A stretch of 9,566 bases of DNA, taken from positions 1-9,566 of the forward strand of contig NKIE01000075.1 in assembly GCA_002256055.1 (NCBI GenBank), given 5' to 3'. The stretch's first letter is position 1. The number at the start of each line of letters is the position of its first letter. Positions 1-7,364 of this stretch are shown here, piece after piece. The DNA comes from Pseudomonas sp. PGPPP3 (lineage in GTDB: Bacteria > Pseudomonadota > Gammaproteobacteria > Pseudomonadales > Pseudomonadaceae). A program made the position numbers and the translations under genes. Under the pieces are notes generated by a model. The model was given only the letters and a program-made list of their open reading frames with translations, did not search any database and was not told the DNA's origin.

Positions 1-739
1 GTGGATTGCCCAGGATATTGAGCTTGATATCGTCTACGAAGACGACCAGATCCTGGTGATCAACAAACCTGCCGGTCTGGTCGTGCACCCGGCGGTGGGC
101 CATCAGGATGGCACGCTGCTGAATGCCCTGCTGCACCATGTGCCGGACATCATTAATGTACCGCGCGCTGGCATCGTCCATCGCCTGGACAAAGACACCA
201 CCGGCCTGATGGTGGTGGCCAAGACCCTGCAAGCGCAGACCAAATTGGTCGAGCAGCTGCAGAGCCGCACCGTGAGCCGCATCTATGAGGCCATTGTCAT
301 CGGCGTGATTACCGCCGGTGGCAAGATCAACGCGCCCATTGGTCGGCATGGCCAGCAGCGCCAACGCATGGCCGTGATGGAAGGCGGCAAACCTGCGGTC
401 AGCCATTACCGCGTGCTTGAGCGTTTCCGTGCCCATACCCATACACGGGTCAAGCTGGAAACTGGGCGTACTCACCAGATTCGCGTGCACATGGCGCACA
501 TCAATTTCCCGTTGGTGGGCGACCCGGCTTACGGCGGGCGCTTCCGCATTCCGCCGGCCGCCAGTCAGACCATGGTTCAGGCCCTCAAGGACTTTCCGCG
601 TCAGGCCCTGCATGCGCGCTTCCTGGAGTTGGAACACCCGACCACTGGGCAACGCATGAAGTGGGAATCGCCACTGCCGGATGATTTCGTTTGGTTGCTG
701 ACGCTGTTACGTCAGGATCGCGAAGCGTTCATCGGCTGA
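1..739 (+). CDS. rluD: RluD, 23S rRNA pseudouridine synthase (5' end cut off by window)
   Basis: This is the C-terminal part (about 245 residues, in-frame codons from base 2) of a large-subunit pseudouridine synthase. RluD isomerises uridines 1911, 1915 and 1917 in helix 69 of 23S rRNA. Seen: the catalytic motif HRLDKDTTGL at about bases 179-208, with the nucleophilic Asp of RLDKDT; the preceding INKPAGLVVHP segment; and the downstream GRTHQIRVH motif typical of the RsuA/RluA fold. The N-terminal S4 RNA-binding domain expected in a roughly 320-residue RluD lies upstream of the window, so the true start is not visible. The TGA stop (737-739) shares its last base with the ATG of pgeF. The rluD-pgeF-clpB order is known in Pseudomonas, which favours RluD over RluA or RluC, though RluC cannot be wholly excluded without the missing N-terminus. 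Confidence 0.93.
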   Translation, partial: WIAQDIELDIVYEDDQILVINKPAGLVVHPAVGHQDGTLLNALLHHVPDIINVPRAGIVHRLDKDTTGLMVVAKTLQAQTKLVEQLQSRTVSRIYEAIVIGVITAGGKINAPIGRHGQQRQRMAVMEGGKPAVSHYRVLERFRAHTHTRVKLETGRTHQIRVHMAHINFPLVGDPAYGGRFRIPPAASQTMVQALKDFPRQALHARFLELEHPTTGQRMKWESPLPDDFVWLLTLLRQDREAFIG

Positions 740-1470
740 TGACGCCTGCAGCTGATTGGTTGTTGCCAGATTGGCCTGCGCCGGCGCGGGTTAAAGCCTG
801 CGTGACCACGCGCGCCGGCGGTGTCAGCCTGCCGCCGTTCGACACCTTCAATCTGGGAGACCATGTCGAAGATGACCTGCAGGCGGTGACGCAGAACCGT
901 CAGCGCCTGTCCGCGCTCATTGAGTGCCCGCCTGCCTGGCTGCGTCAGGTGCATGGCGTCGTGGTGGCTGATGCCGATCCTGCCGTCGTTGCCGAGGCGG
1001 ACGCCAGCTGGACGGCCAAAACCGGCGTTGCCTGTGCCGTGCTGACGGCCGATTGTCTGCCGGTGCTGTTTTGTGATCGCGCCGGCACCCGTGTCGCGGC
1101 GGCCCATGCCGGTTGGCGCGGTCTGGCGGGTGGGGTGTTGGAGGCGACCTTGGCCGCATTAGCCGTCCCCGCGAACGAGATGCTGGTCTGGCTGGGGCCG
1201 GCCATTGGCCCGCAGGCCTTTGAAGTGGGCGGTGAGGTGCGTGACGTGTTTCTCGCCGATCACCCGCAGGCCGCCAATGCGTTTGTGCCAAGCGCTAATG
1301 CCGGGCGCTTTATGGCTGATATCTATGCCCTGGCACGCCTGCGCCTGGCCGCCTGTGGCGTTACGGCGGTGTACGGCGGTGGTTTTTGCACGGTCACTGA
1401 TCCGCGTTTTTATTCCTATCGCCGTGCTGCGCGCACGGGGCGTTTTGCCTCGCTGGTCTGGCTGGACTAG
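739..1470 (+). CDS. pgeF: PgeF/YfiH, peptidoglycan editing factor (LACC1/laccase-domain family)
   Basis: This 243-residue protein spans the full length of the YfiH/DUF152 family. In E. coli the family member removes mis-incorporated UDP-MurNAc-L-Ser type precursors from the cytoplasmic peptidoglycan pathway; related proteins, including human LACC1, show purine nucleoside phosphorylase or deaminase activity. Seen: the three metal/active-site ligands in their usual contexts, His72 in LRQVHG, Cys106 in TADCLPVLF and His123 in AAAHAGWRG, plus a C-terminal GGFCTVTD-RFYSYRR block. The start at 739 is preferred over an in-frame ATG at 691 because it gives the usual family length and N-terminus and forms a TGATG overlap with rluD, implying translational coupling. 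There is no strong Shine-Dalgarno, as expected for a coupled gene. Older annotations call it a laccase or polyphenol oxidase. Confidence 0.93.
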   Translation: MTPAADWLLPDWPAPARVKACVTTRAGGVSLPPFDTFNLGDHVEDDLQAVTQNRQRLSALIECPPAWLRQVHGVVVADADPAVVAEADASWTAKTGVACAVLTADCLPVLFCDRAGTRVAAAHAGWRGLAGGVLEATLAALAVPANEMLVWLGPAIGPQAFEVGGEVRDVFLADHPQAANAFVPSANAGRFMADIYALARLRLAACGVTAVYGGGFCTVTDPRFYSYRRAARTGRFASLVWLD

Positions 1471-1489
1471 GCAGTCGCCGCGCGACTGC
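1471..1489 (+). terminator. Hairpin just after pgeF, possible weak or Rho-assisted terminator
   Basis: A perfect inverted repeat (GCAGTCGC, loop CGC, GCGACTGC) begins on the base after the pgeF stop codon. No T-tract follows, so it does not look like a strong intrinsic terminator. It may protect the 3' end of the rluD-pgeF message or only partly reduce read-through into clpB. Confidence 0.4.
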
Positions 1490-1512
1490 TGATCTGTATC
1501 AAGGCTTCCGGC

Positions 1513-1541
1513 CTTGAATCGCCCAGAATCATCCTCATCTA
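1513..1541 (+). promoter_or_regulatory. Sigma-32 (RpoH) heat-shock promoter of clpB
   Basis: The -35 CTTGAAT (1513-1519) and -10 CCTCATCTA (1533-1541), with a 13-base spacer, match the RpoH consensus CTTGAAA - N11-16 - CCCCATNT with only one mismatch in each element. Transcription would start near base 1548, giving a leader of roughly 70 bases before the clpB ATG. The placement fits clpB being a classical heat-shock gene transcribed independently of rluD-pgeF. An inverted repeat TCAAGGC-TTCCG-GCCTTGA (1499-1517) overlaps the -35 element. Confidence 0.8.
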
Positions 1542-1602
1542 GTTTGTAATCAGGCGGGCTTTCGTCAGAGCTGTGTGCATTGCAGCGGCCCCGCCCTTCA
1601 AC

Positions 1603-1610
1603 GGAAAGGA
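1603..1610 (+). promoter_or_regulatory. Ribosome binding site of clpB
   Basis: GGAAAGGA lies 7 bases before the ATG at 1618 and decides that start. An in-frame ATG at 1573 would add 15 residues not typical of ClpB and would lie ahead of this site. Confidence 0.8.
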
Positions 1611-1617
1611 TGAAATC

Positions 1618-4182
1618 ATGCGTATCGATCGTTTAACCAGTAAGTTGCAGTTGGCACTGTCAGACGCCCAGTCCGTGGCGGTGGGCCACGACCATCCGGC
1701 GATCGAGCCGGTGCATTTGCTCCAGGCCTTGCTTGAGCAGCAAGGTGGCTCGCTCAAGCCACTGTTGATGCAGGTCGGCTTCGATGTCGCGGGTCTGCGC
1801 CAAGCCCTGAGCAAAGAGCTGGACCAGTTGCCGAAAATTCAGAACCCTACCGGCGACGTGAATCTGTCCCAGGATTTGGCGCGCCTGCTCAATCAGGCTG
1901 ATCGCCTGTCGCAGCAAAAGGGTGATCAGTTCATCTCCAGCGAGCTGGTGCTGCTGGCGGCCCTGGATGAGAACACCAAACTGGGCAAGTTGCTGCTGGC
2001 ACAAGGTGTGAGCAAGAAGGCCCTAGAAAACGCAGTGAACAACCTGCGCGGTGGCGAGGCGGTAAACGACTCGAATGCCGAAGAGTCGCGCCAGGCGCTG
2101 GACAAATATACCGTCGACCTGACTAAGCGGGCCGAAGACGGCAAGCTCGATCCGGTCATCGGCCGTGACGATGAAATTCGTCGCACCATCCAGGTATTGC
2201 AGCGCCGCACCAAGAACAACCCGGTACTGATTGGTGAGCCTGGCGTGGGTAAGACCGCCATCGTTGAAGGTCTGGCTCAGCGCATCGTCAACGGCGAAGT
2301 GCCCGATGGCCTGCGCGACAAGCGTGTGTTGTCGCTGGATATGGGTGCGCTGATTGCCGGGGCCAAGTTCCGCGGTGAATTCGAGGAACGCTTGAAGGCT
2401 GTGCTCAATGAACTGGGCAAGCAGGAAGGCCGAGTCATTCTGTTTATCGACGAAATTCACACCATGGTCGGCGCTGGCAAGGCCGAGGGCTCCATGGATG
2501 CCGGCAACATGCTCAAGCCGGCTCTGGCCCGTGGCGAGCTGCATTGCGTGGGCGCCACGACCTTGGATGAATACCGTCAGTACATCGAGAAGGATGCCGC
2601 TCTGGAACGCCGTTTCCAGAAAGTGCTGGTGGACGAGCCGAGCGAAGAGGACACCATCGCTATTCTGCGCGGCCTGAAGGAGCGCTATGAAGTGCACCAC
2701 AAGGTGGCGATCACCGACGGCGCGATCATTGCTGCGGCCAAGCTCAGCCATCGCTATATCACCGACCGCCAGTTGCCGGACAAGGCCATCGACCTGATCG
2801 ATGAGGCTGCCAGTCGCATTCGGATGGAAATCGACTCCAAGCCTGAGGTGCTTGATCGTCTGGAGCGGCGTCTGATTCAGCTCAAGGTTGAGAGTCAGGC
2901 CCTGAAGAAGGAAGACGACGAAGCTGCTATCAAGCGCCTGGAAAAACTCAAGGAAGAAATCGCTCGCCTGGAGCGCGAGTACGCCGACCTCGAAGAAATC
3001 TGGAAGTCAGAAAAGGCCGAGGTGCAAGGTTCGGCGCAGATTCAGCAGAAGATCGAGCAGTCTCGACAGGAGCTGGAAGCTGCACGGCGCAAGGGTGATT
3101 TGAGCCGCATGGCTGAGTTGCAGTACGGCATCATTCCGGACCTGGAGCGCAGCCTGCAGATGGTTGATCAGCACGGCAAGACCGAGAACCAGCTGCTGCG
3201 TAGCAAGGTCACCGAGGAAGAAATTGCCGAGGTGGTGTCGAAGTGGACCGGTATTCCAGTGTCGAAAATGCTCGAAGGCGAGCGCGACAAGCTGCTGAAG
3301 ATGGAAGGTCTGCTGCATCAGCGTGTGATCGGTCAGGAAGAAGCGGTGGTGGCGGTGTCCAATGCCGTGCGCCGTTCCCGTGCTGGCTTGTCCGATCCGG
3401 ATCGGCCGAGTGGTTCGTTCCTGTTCCTCGGCCCTACCGGGGTGGGTAAGACCGAGCTGTGTAAGGCGCTGGCCGAGTTCCTCTTCGATACCGAGGAGGC
3501 GCTGGTGCGCATCGACATGTCCGAGTTTATGGAGAAACACTCAGTGGCCCGCCTGATCGGTGCCCCGCCGGGTTATGTCGGCTACGAAGAGGGTGGCTAC
3601 CTGACTGAAGCGGTGCGTCGCAAACCGTACTCTGTGGTGCTGCTGGATGAGGTTGAAAAGGCCCATCCGGATGTTTTCAACGTGCTGCTGCAGGTGCTGG
3701 AAGATGGTCGCCTGACGGACAGCCACGGACGTACGGTGGATTTCCGTAATACCGTGATCGTGATGACGTCCAACCTCGGTTCGGTGCAGATCCAGGAGCT
3801 GGTCGGTGATCGCGAAGCTCAGCGCGCGGCGGTAATGGATGCGGTCGGTACGCATTTCCGTCCGGAGTTCATCAATCGTATCGATGAGGTGGTGATTTTC
3901 GAGCCGCTGGCCCGTGATCAAATTGCCGGTATCGCCAAGATCCAGTTGGCGCGTCTGTGCAAGCGTCTGGTGGAGCGCGAGCTGGAGTTGCACTTGAGCG
4001 ACGAGGCGCTGGATAAGTTGATTGCCGTGGGCTACGACCCGATTTATGGTGCGCGGCCGTTGAAGCGGGCGATTCAGCGCTGGATCGAAAACCCACTGGC
4101 GCAGCTGATTCTGGCGGGCAAGTTTGCTCCCGGTAGCCAGGTGGTGGCCAAGGTTGAGAACGACGAGATCGTTTTCGGCTGA
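1618..4182 (+). CDS. clpB: ClpB, ATP-dependent protein disaggregase
   Basis: This cytoplasmic hexameric AAA+ Hsp100 chaperone pulls polypeptides out of aggregates together with DnaK/DnaJ/GrpE. At 854 residues it is the normal length. Domains: Clp N-terminal repeat domain (about 1-145); first ATPase module with Walker A GEPGVGKT (206-213, Lys212), Walker B ending Asp278-Glu279 and Arg331-Arg332 fingers; long charged coiled-coil middle domain (about 405-525) carrying Tyr503, which separates ClpB from ClpA and ClpC; second module with Walker A GPTGVGKT (605-612, Lys611), Walker B ending Asp677-Glu678, pore-loop GYVGY (652-656) and sensor region GARPLKR (811-817). All catalytic residues are present and there is no IGF/L ClpP-docking loop. 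It has its own sigma-32 promoter and strong terminator. The NBD1 pore residue is Phe251, and codon 149 is GTA rather than GTG (see findings). Confidence 0.98.
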   Translation: MRIDRLTSKLQLALSDAQSVAVGHDHPAIEPVHLLQALLEQQGGSLKPLLMQVGFDVAGLRQALSKELDQLPKIQNPTGDVNLSQDLARLLNQADRLSQQKGDQFISSELVLLAALDENTKLGKLLLAQGVSKKALENAVNNLRGGEAVNDSNAEESRQALDKYTVDLTKRAEDGKLDPVIGRDDEIRRTIQVLQRRTKNNPVLIGEPGVGKTAIVEGLAQRIVNGEVPDGLRDKRVLSLDMGALIAGAKFRGEFEERLKAVLNELGKQEGRVILFIDEIHTMVGAGKAEGSMDAGNMLKPALARGELHCVGATTLDEYRQYIEKDAALERRFQKVLVDEPSEEDTIAILRGLKERYEVHHKVAITDGAIIAAAKLSHRYITDRQLPDKAIDLIDEAASRIRMEIDSKPEVLDRLERRLIQLKVESQALKKEDDEAAIKRLEKLKEEIARLEREYADLEEIWKSEKAEVQGSAQIQQKIEQSRQELEAARRKGDLSRMAELQYGIIPDLERSLQMVDQHGKTENQLLRSKVTEEEIAEVVSKWTGIPVSKMLEGERDKLLKMEGLLHQRVIGQEEAVVAVSNAVRRSRAGLSDPDRPSGSFLFLGPTGVGKTELCKALAEFLFDTEEALVRIDMSEFMEKHSVARLIGAPPGYVGYEEGGYLTEAVRRKPYSVVLLDEVEKAHPDVFNVLLQVLEDGRLTDSHGRTVDFRNTVIVMTSNLGSVQIQELVGDREAQRAAVMDAVGTHFRPEFINRIDEVVIFEPLARDQIAGIAKIQLARLCKRLVERELELHLSDEALDKLIAVGYDPIYGARPLKRAIQRWIENPLAQLILAGKFAPGSQVVAKVENDEIVFG

Positions 4183-4200
4183 TGCCATGAAAAACAAAAA

Positions 4201-4230
4201 AGCCCCGCAGTCTGACTGCGGGGCTTTTTT
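4201..4230. terminator. Bidirectional intrinsic terminator between clpB and the PilZ gene
   Basis: An 11-bp perfect stem (AGCCCCGCAGT / ACTGCGGGGCT) with a CTG loop is followed by a T run (4225-4230) and preceded by A-rich sequence (from 4190). It can therefore terminate clpB on the plus strand and, read on the other strand, the DUF1631-PilZ operon, which stops at 4240. The two transcription units are convergent and share it. Confidence 0.93.
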
Positions 4231-4239
4231 ATGTGCGTG

Positions 4240-4572
4240 TTAAAGGTGTTGCAAGAGCACGTCCAGCGCTGCGCTTTGGTCGTCGGCCAAATCAATGATG
4301 TGAAAGCCGCTCCAGCAGTGCTGACCGTCAGCGCCAGGCCGGCTCCACAGGCAGTCGGCGCCAAGATGCACCTCGCTGACGCCATCCACCGGCTGGGCGC
4401 TGACCAGTCGCAGATCCCAGACCGAGTCGGCGCTTACTGGCGTCTCGCTGAAGAGCATAAAACCGTCGCCGGAAAGGTCAACGACACGTCCCAGGCATTG
4501 TCCGTTATTGCAGTCGAAGACTTCCAGCTGCAGCTCGGTGTGATGGCGGCTGAGCTGACGACGATCATCCAT
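4240..4572 (-). CDS. PilZ-domain protein, putative cyclic-di-GMP receptor
   Basis: This 110-residue protein is essentially a single PilZ domain. Seen: an N-terminal arginine motif RQLSR (residues 5-9, the RxxxR pattern) and DLSGDG (32-37, the D/N-x-S-x-x-G pattern). These are the two signatures that contact c-di-GMP in canonical PilZ domains, so ligand binding is likely, though untested. There is no signal peptide or membrane segment, so it is probably cytosolic. The ATG at 4570-4572 is preceded by AAGGAG at good spacing. The gene lies 9 bases downstream of the DUF1631 gene, and its Shine-Dalgarno overlaps that gene's stop codon, so the two are surely co-transcribed and probably translationally coupled. 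The output controlled is unknown; stand-alone PilZ proteins act as adaptors in motility, polysaccharide synthesis or adhesion. It is too divergent from what I recall of the type IV pilus PilZ to use that name. Confidence 0.88.
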   Translation of the reverse strand: MDDRRQLSRHHTELQLEVFDCNNGQCLGRVVDLSGDGFMLFSETPVSADSVWDLRLVSAQPVDGVSEVHLGADCLWSRPGADGQHCWSGFHIIDLADDQSAALDVLLQHL

Positions 4573-4578
4573 GGGGGC

Positions 4579-4584
4579 TCCTTA
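4579..4584 (-). promoter_or_regulatory. Ribosome binding site of the PilZ gene, overlapping the upstream stop codon
   Basis: Read on the minus strand, TAAGGAG contains both the TAA stop of the DUF1631 gene (4582-4584) and the AAGGAG Shine-Dalgarno of the PilZ gene. Ribosomes finishing the first gene are thus placed directly at the start of the second. Confidence 0.8.
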
Positions 4585-6990
4585 GGTGGCATCGGCCGTG
4601 CGGCCGGTAAAGCGCTGCAGGACACGGTAGATGGCATTGAGGGCGCGGTCGACCAGCGGGCCGGCGCGCTCAGGGGTAATGATGCGGGCCAGGCCCTGCT
4701 CCATTTCGCTGGCCAGCAAGGTCAGCGGTTTGATGGCGACACGCTGGCCGCTGTGGTCAACGAACATGTAGTTGCGGGTGGTGGGGCTGAACCATGAGAG
4801 TTTTAGTTCGCGAGGTTCGCCGTTGATGACAAACTCGAACCAGGTCCCGAACTCAATGCTTTCCAGCTCCTTAACCAGCATTTGCGCGCGGGCCGACAAG
4901 CCACTGGCGCGCGGGGCGCTGGTGGCAAGGTCCGCGTCTTCACCGAGCATGGCGCCCAGAGGGCTGGTGGGCAGGGTTGGATTCAATTTGGCTGCAATCA
5001 GCGGCTGCTTGGCTTGCACGGCGTGCTGGCAGGCGACGATGTCTTGCAGTAGGCGGCGAATACCGTCCTCGTGGTAGCCGCCCAGCAACTCCAGGCCTTT
5101 GCGCAGGTCTTCCAGCAAGGCAATGCGCAGGCCTGACAGGCGCTCGCGGCCGCTGGCGTCTAGCGGCGTGCCGCTCCAGGCCAGTTGTTCGGCTACTTCA
5201 CTGGCGCGTTGCCATTCTTCGCTGCGTTCGCCGTGGCGTAGCAGGACAAAGACCAAAACATCGGCCCAGGTCAGTTCCAGAAAGTTGCGGATAATCGCTG
5301 GCGGGGTGCGTCCGCTCAGGGCGGTGGCAACCACGTCGATAGCCAGTTGGCGTGCGCCCAACAGTTTGTCGCGGCCTTTAGCCGCTTCAACAGCCCGGCG
5401 CTCGCGCAGTTCAACTTTATGCTGCAGGGTGGCCGCATATTCGTTGAATTCGTCCAGCAGGGTTTCAAACAGCAGCAGATCGCCGGCAAAGCCATGGATG
5501 ACACGCTCAACCACCCACTGCATTTTTGCCAGCAGGCCGCGTTCATCACCCTCGCCGCCATACAGCACGCCAGCCTGGGCCATGGCATTGAGCAGGCGGC
5601 GGGCGGGGTGATGGTGTTGGGTGAACAGGGCTTTGTCCTGTAGAGCCACTTTCAAGTAAGGCGTGTGCAGGTGTGAAAGTGCGGTCTTGCAATTGTCGGG
5701 TAGGTTGTCGTCGTCGAGGATGAAGTCGAACAGCATGCCCACCAGGTCGATCACATCGGCTTCTTGGTCGGACAGTTTTTGCTGGCCGGGGAGGCTGCTG
5801 TGACTTTCTAGCTGTTGTTGCAGGTCGGCTTTAAGGCCCTCCACCGCTTGCGGCTTGTGCAAGCGCAGGCTGAGGTCGCTGGCCGATTGTTGCTGCAGGC
5901 GATTGAGTGCGTCGAGCAGCTCGTTGGCGCTGTAGGTGCGGGTTGCATCACGCGGAGCAAAGCTGGCAATGCTGCGGGTGCCGCCGAGCAGGGGCGCATC
6001 AATGTCGTGCTGGCGGTGTTCACTTAATAGTGTGGCTAGACCGCTGAAAAGTACGGCTGGATCGCTGGAGGGCGGCCCACTGAGGTCGCCGGGATCAGCC
6101 GCTTGGTACGGTGCCTGAGCGTACGGGGCGCTGGTGCTGCCAGCTTGCCCTCCAGCTTGTCTTGGTGGCGGGGCGTTGTGTGCCTGGTTGTAGCCCGACA
6201 GCGCTGCGTTGGTGTGCTCGTCCGAGGCGGGCGGCGTGGCCTCGGCTGCGTCACCAGATACTGTGCGCGGGCGGCTGCTGGCGCGCTGGGCGCTGTACTT
6301 GAGGTTAGGTAGTACGCCGGCTTCGATTAGGCGCTGGTTCAGGGCTTCATAAAGGCTGTCGAGGTTCTGCATCATATGCTGGTCGAACAGCATATAAAGG
6401 ATGGTCTTGATTCGCAGGGGGAAGGGCGTTGGTGTTAGGGCGTCGCGGAATGTCTGGGCGATGGCCTGGGGGCCGAAGGGGTTGCTATCTTCGCTGAGTT
6501 TTTTGCCATTGTTCAACAGAGCCAAGCGTTGCTCTAGGGCAAATAGCGACTGCGCGCAGCGGGTTTTCACCCGGCTGGACATATTGGTCACGAGCAGGCT
6601 TTCTTCGTAGTCCTCGTTTTGCACCAGCGACAGCTTTTCAGCATCCAGTTGGCCCGGCTGGTTGCTGGGCTGCAGTTTGCCGTCGATGAAATCGGCAAAG
6701 CTCTGGGCGATGTGCTGGTGATAGGTGCGTTCGATCTGGGCTCGCTGTTTGCGGATGTCTCGCATGCTGTCGAAGAACAGCGTTTGCACCTGGTTGTTTT
6801 CAGCCTTCTCGGCGCATTCGAATAACGTGTCATCGACATGGCCGAAAACACCGCTGAGGTGCTCGGCCAAACGGTTCATCACCAATTTATGGCAGCCCTG
6901 CATGAGTTCGCCAAAACGAGGCTGGATGCCGCGGCTTGCAAGTGTTGATGGTTGTGCGGGTGTAGGTGTTGCTGGCGGCTGATTACTCAT
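4582..6990 (-). CDS. DUF1631 family protein (function unknown)
   Basis: This 802-residue protein has the architecture I associate with DUF1631; I do not know an established function. Seen: a short Pro/Thr/Gln-rich N-terminus (1-20); a mainly helical, charged region (22-235); a low-complexity linker rich in Ala, Pro, Gly, Ser and Gln (about 236-315); a long helical region (about 355-665) with an acidic stretch FDFILDDDNLPDN; and a compact C-terminal domain (about 705-795) including GTWFEF and ELKLSWFSPTTRNYMFVDHSG, which reads as alternating beta strands, followed by helices. There is no signal peptide or membrane span, so it is probably cytosolic. The ATG is supported by AAGGAA (6996-7001) five bases upstream. 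It is the first gene of an operon with the PilZ gene, which suggests but does not prove a link to c-di-GMP signalling. The C-terminal strands could be a PilZ-like barrel; structure prediction would settle this. Confidence 0.85.
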   Translation of the reverse strand: MSNQPPATPTPAQPSTLASRGIQPRFGELMQGCHKLVMNRLAEHLSGVFGHVDDTLFECAEKAENNQVQTLFFDSMRDIRKQRAQIERTYHQHIAQSFADFIDGKLQPSNQPGQLDAEKLSLVQNEDYEESLLVTNMSSRVKTRCAQSLFALEQRLALLNNGKKLSEDSNPFGPQAIAQTFRDALTPTPFPLRIKTILYMLFDQHMMQNLDSLYEALNQRLIEAGVLPNLKYSAQRASSRPRTVSGDAAEATPPASDEHTNAALSGYNQAHNAPPPRQAGGQAGSTSAPYAQAPYQAADPGDLSGPPSSDPAVLFSGLATLLSEHRQHDIDAPLLGGTRSIASFAPRDATRTYSANELLDALNRLQQQSASDLSLRLHKPQAVEGLKADLQQQLESHSSLPGQQKLSDQEADVIDLVGMLFDFILDDDNLPDNCKTALSHLHTPYLKVALQDKALFTQHHHPARRLLNAMAQAGVLYGGEGDERGLLAKMQWVVERVIHGFAGDLLLFETLLDEFNEYAATLQHKVELRERRAVEAAKGRDKLLGARQLAIDVVATALSGRTPPAIIRNFLELTWADVLVFVLLRHGERSEEWQRASEVAEQLAWSGTPLDASGRERLSGLRIALLEDLRKGLELLGGYHEDGIRRLLQDIVACQHAVQAKQPLIAAKLNPTLPTSPLGAMLGEDADLATSAPRASGLSARAQMLVKELESIEFGTWFEFVINGEPRELKLSWFSPTTRNYMFVDHSGQRVAIKPLTLLASEMEQGLARIITPERAGPLVDRALNAIYRVLQRFTGRTADAT

Positions 6991-7030
6991 TGACGTTCCT
7001 TGCTAGAGACTCTCGCCCTACGCACCCTGC

Positions 7031-7040
7031 TGTGATCACA
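7031..7040. other. Perfect palindrome TGTGATCACA upstream of the DUF1631 gene
   Basis: This ten-base perfect palindrome lies 41 bases before the DUF1631 start, just downstream of a candidate -10 element, where an operator would act. It resembles CRP/Vfr half-sites (TGTGA and TCACA) but lacks the usual six-base spacer, so it is not a normal CRP/Vfr site. It could be the target of another dimeric regulator or chance. Confidence 0.3.
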
Positions 7041-7051
7041 ATTAAAGAGAA

Positions 7052-7079
7052 GATATAGCAGTAGGCCAGCAACCTGCAA
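7052..7079 (-). promoter_or_regulatory. Candidate sigma-70 promoter for the DUF1631-PilZ operon
   Basis: On the minus strand, TTGCAG and TATATC are separated by 16 bases, and the latter is preceded by TG-N (an extended -10). The match is partial (TTG conserved at -35, TATA at -10). It is the best candidate I see in the divergent spacer between this operon and the tRNA promoter. Confidence 0.4.
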
Positions 7080-7107
7080 AGCATTGTCTTAATTACAAAA
7101 ATAGGTG

Positions 7108-7135
7108 TTGACAGGTGTTTCTAAATCCGTAAAAT
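7108..7135 (+). promoter_or_regulatory. Promoter of the tRNA-Asn-Pro-Lys operon
   Basis: A perfect -35 TTGACA (7108-7113) and TAAAAT (7130-7135) are separated by 16 bases and followed by a GC-rich discriminator, GGCGCGCC. That arrangement is typical of stable-RNA promoters under ppGpp/growth-rate control. The transcribed leader before the first tRNA would be about 55 bases and contains complementary CTCAG (7143-7147) and CTGAG (7178-7182). Confidence 0.85.
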
Positions 7136-7197
7136 GGCGCGCCTCAGATACGGGAAAGCGGAAGCGCAAAACGGTAGCTGAGATGGAAGTAATTAGT

Positions 7198-7273
<76 letters not shown>

Positions 7274-7282
7274 AACTTTCAC

Positions 7283-7359
7283 CGGGGTATAGCGCAGTCC
7301 GGTAGCGCGCCTGCTTTGGGAGCAGGATGTCAGGAGTTCGAATCCCCTTACCCCGACCA
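7283..7359 (+). tRNA. tRNA-Pro (anticodon TGG)
   Basis: This complete 77-base cloverleaf has acceptor CGGGGTA / TACCCCG with the C1-G72 pair characteristic of bacterial tRNA-Pro. The anticodon stem is CCTGC / GCAGG around the loop TTTGGGA (anticodon TGG), the T loop is TTCGAAT, and the CCA is encoded. It starts 9 bases after tRNA-Asn. Confidence 0.97.
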
Positions 7360-7364
7360 TTTTT

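Noticed and set aside
691..738. Longer N-terminus for PgeF from the in-frame ATG at 691
   Set aside because: It would overlap rluD by 49 bases and add 16 residues outside the family alignment; the ATG at 739 gives the usual length and coupling.
1573..1617. Longer N-terminus for ClpB from the in-frame ATG at 1573
   Set aside because: The Shine-Dalgarno at 1603-1610 and the typical MRIDRLTSK start support 1618.
2023..2751. Minus-strand open frame of 242 codons inside clpB
   Set aside because: It is antisense to the first ATPase module of ClpB and arises from codon bias; no domain and no start signal were seen.
4231..4797. Plus-strand open frame of 188 codons starting just after the clpB terminator
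   Set aside because: It is antisense to the PilZ gene and the end of the DUF1631 gene, has no Shine-Dalgarno (its ATG sits in the terminator T-tract) and no recognisable domain. The minus-strand genes explain the region.
5099..5611. Plus-strand open frame of 170 codons within the DUF1631 gene
   Set aside because: Its composition is Ser/Arg/Ala-rich with no motif, as expected for the reverse complement of a GC-rich gene.
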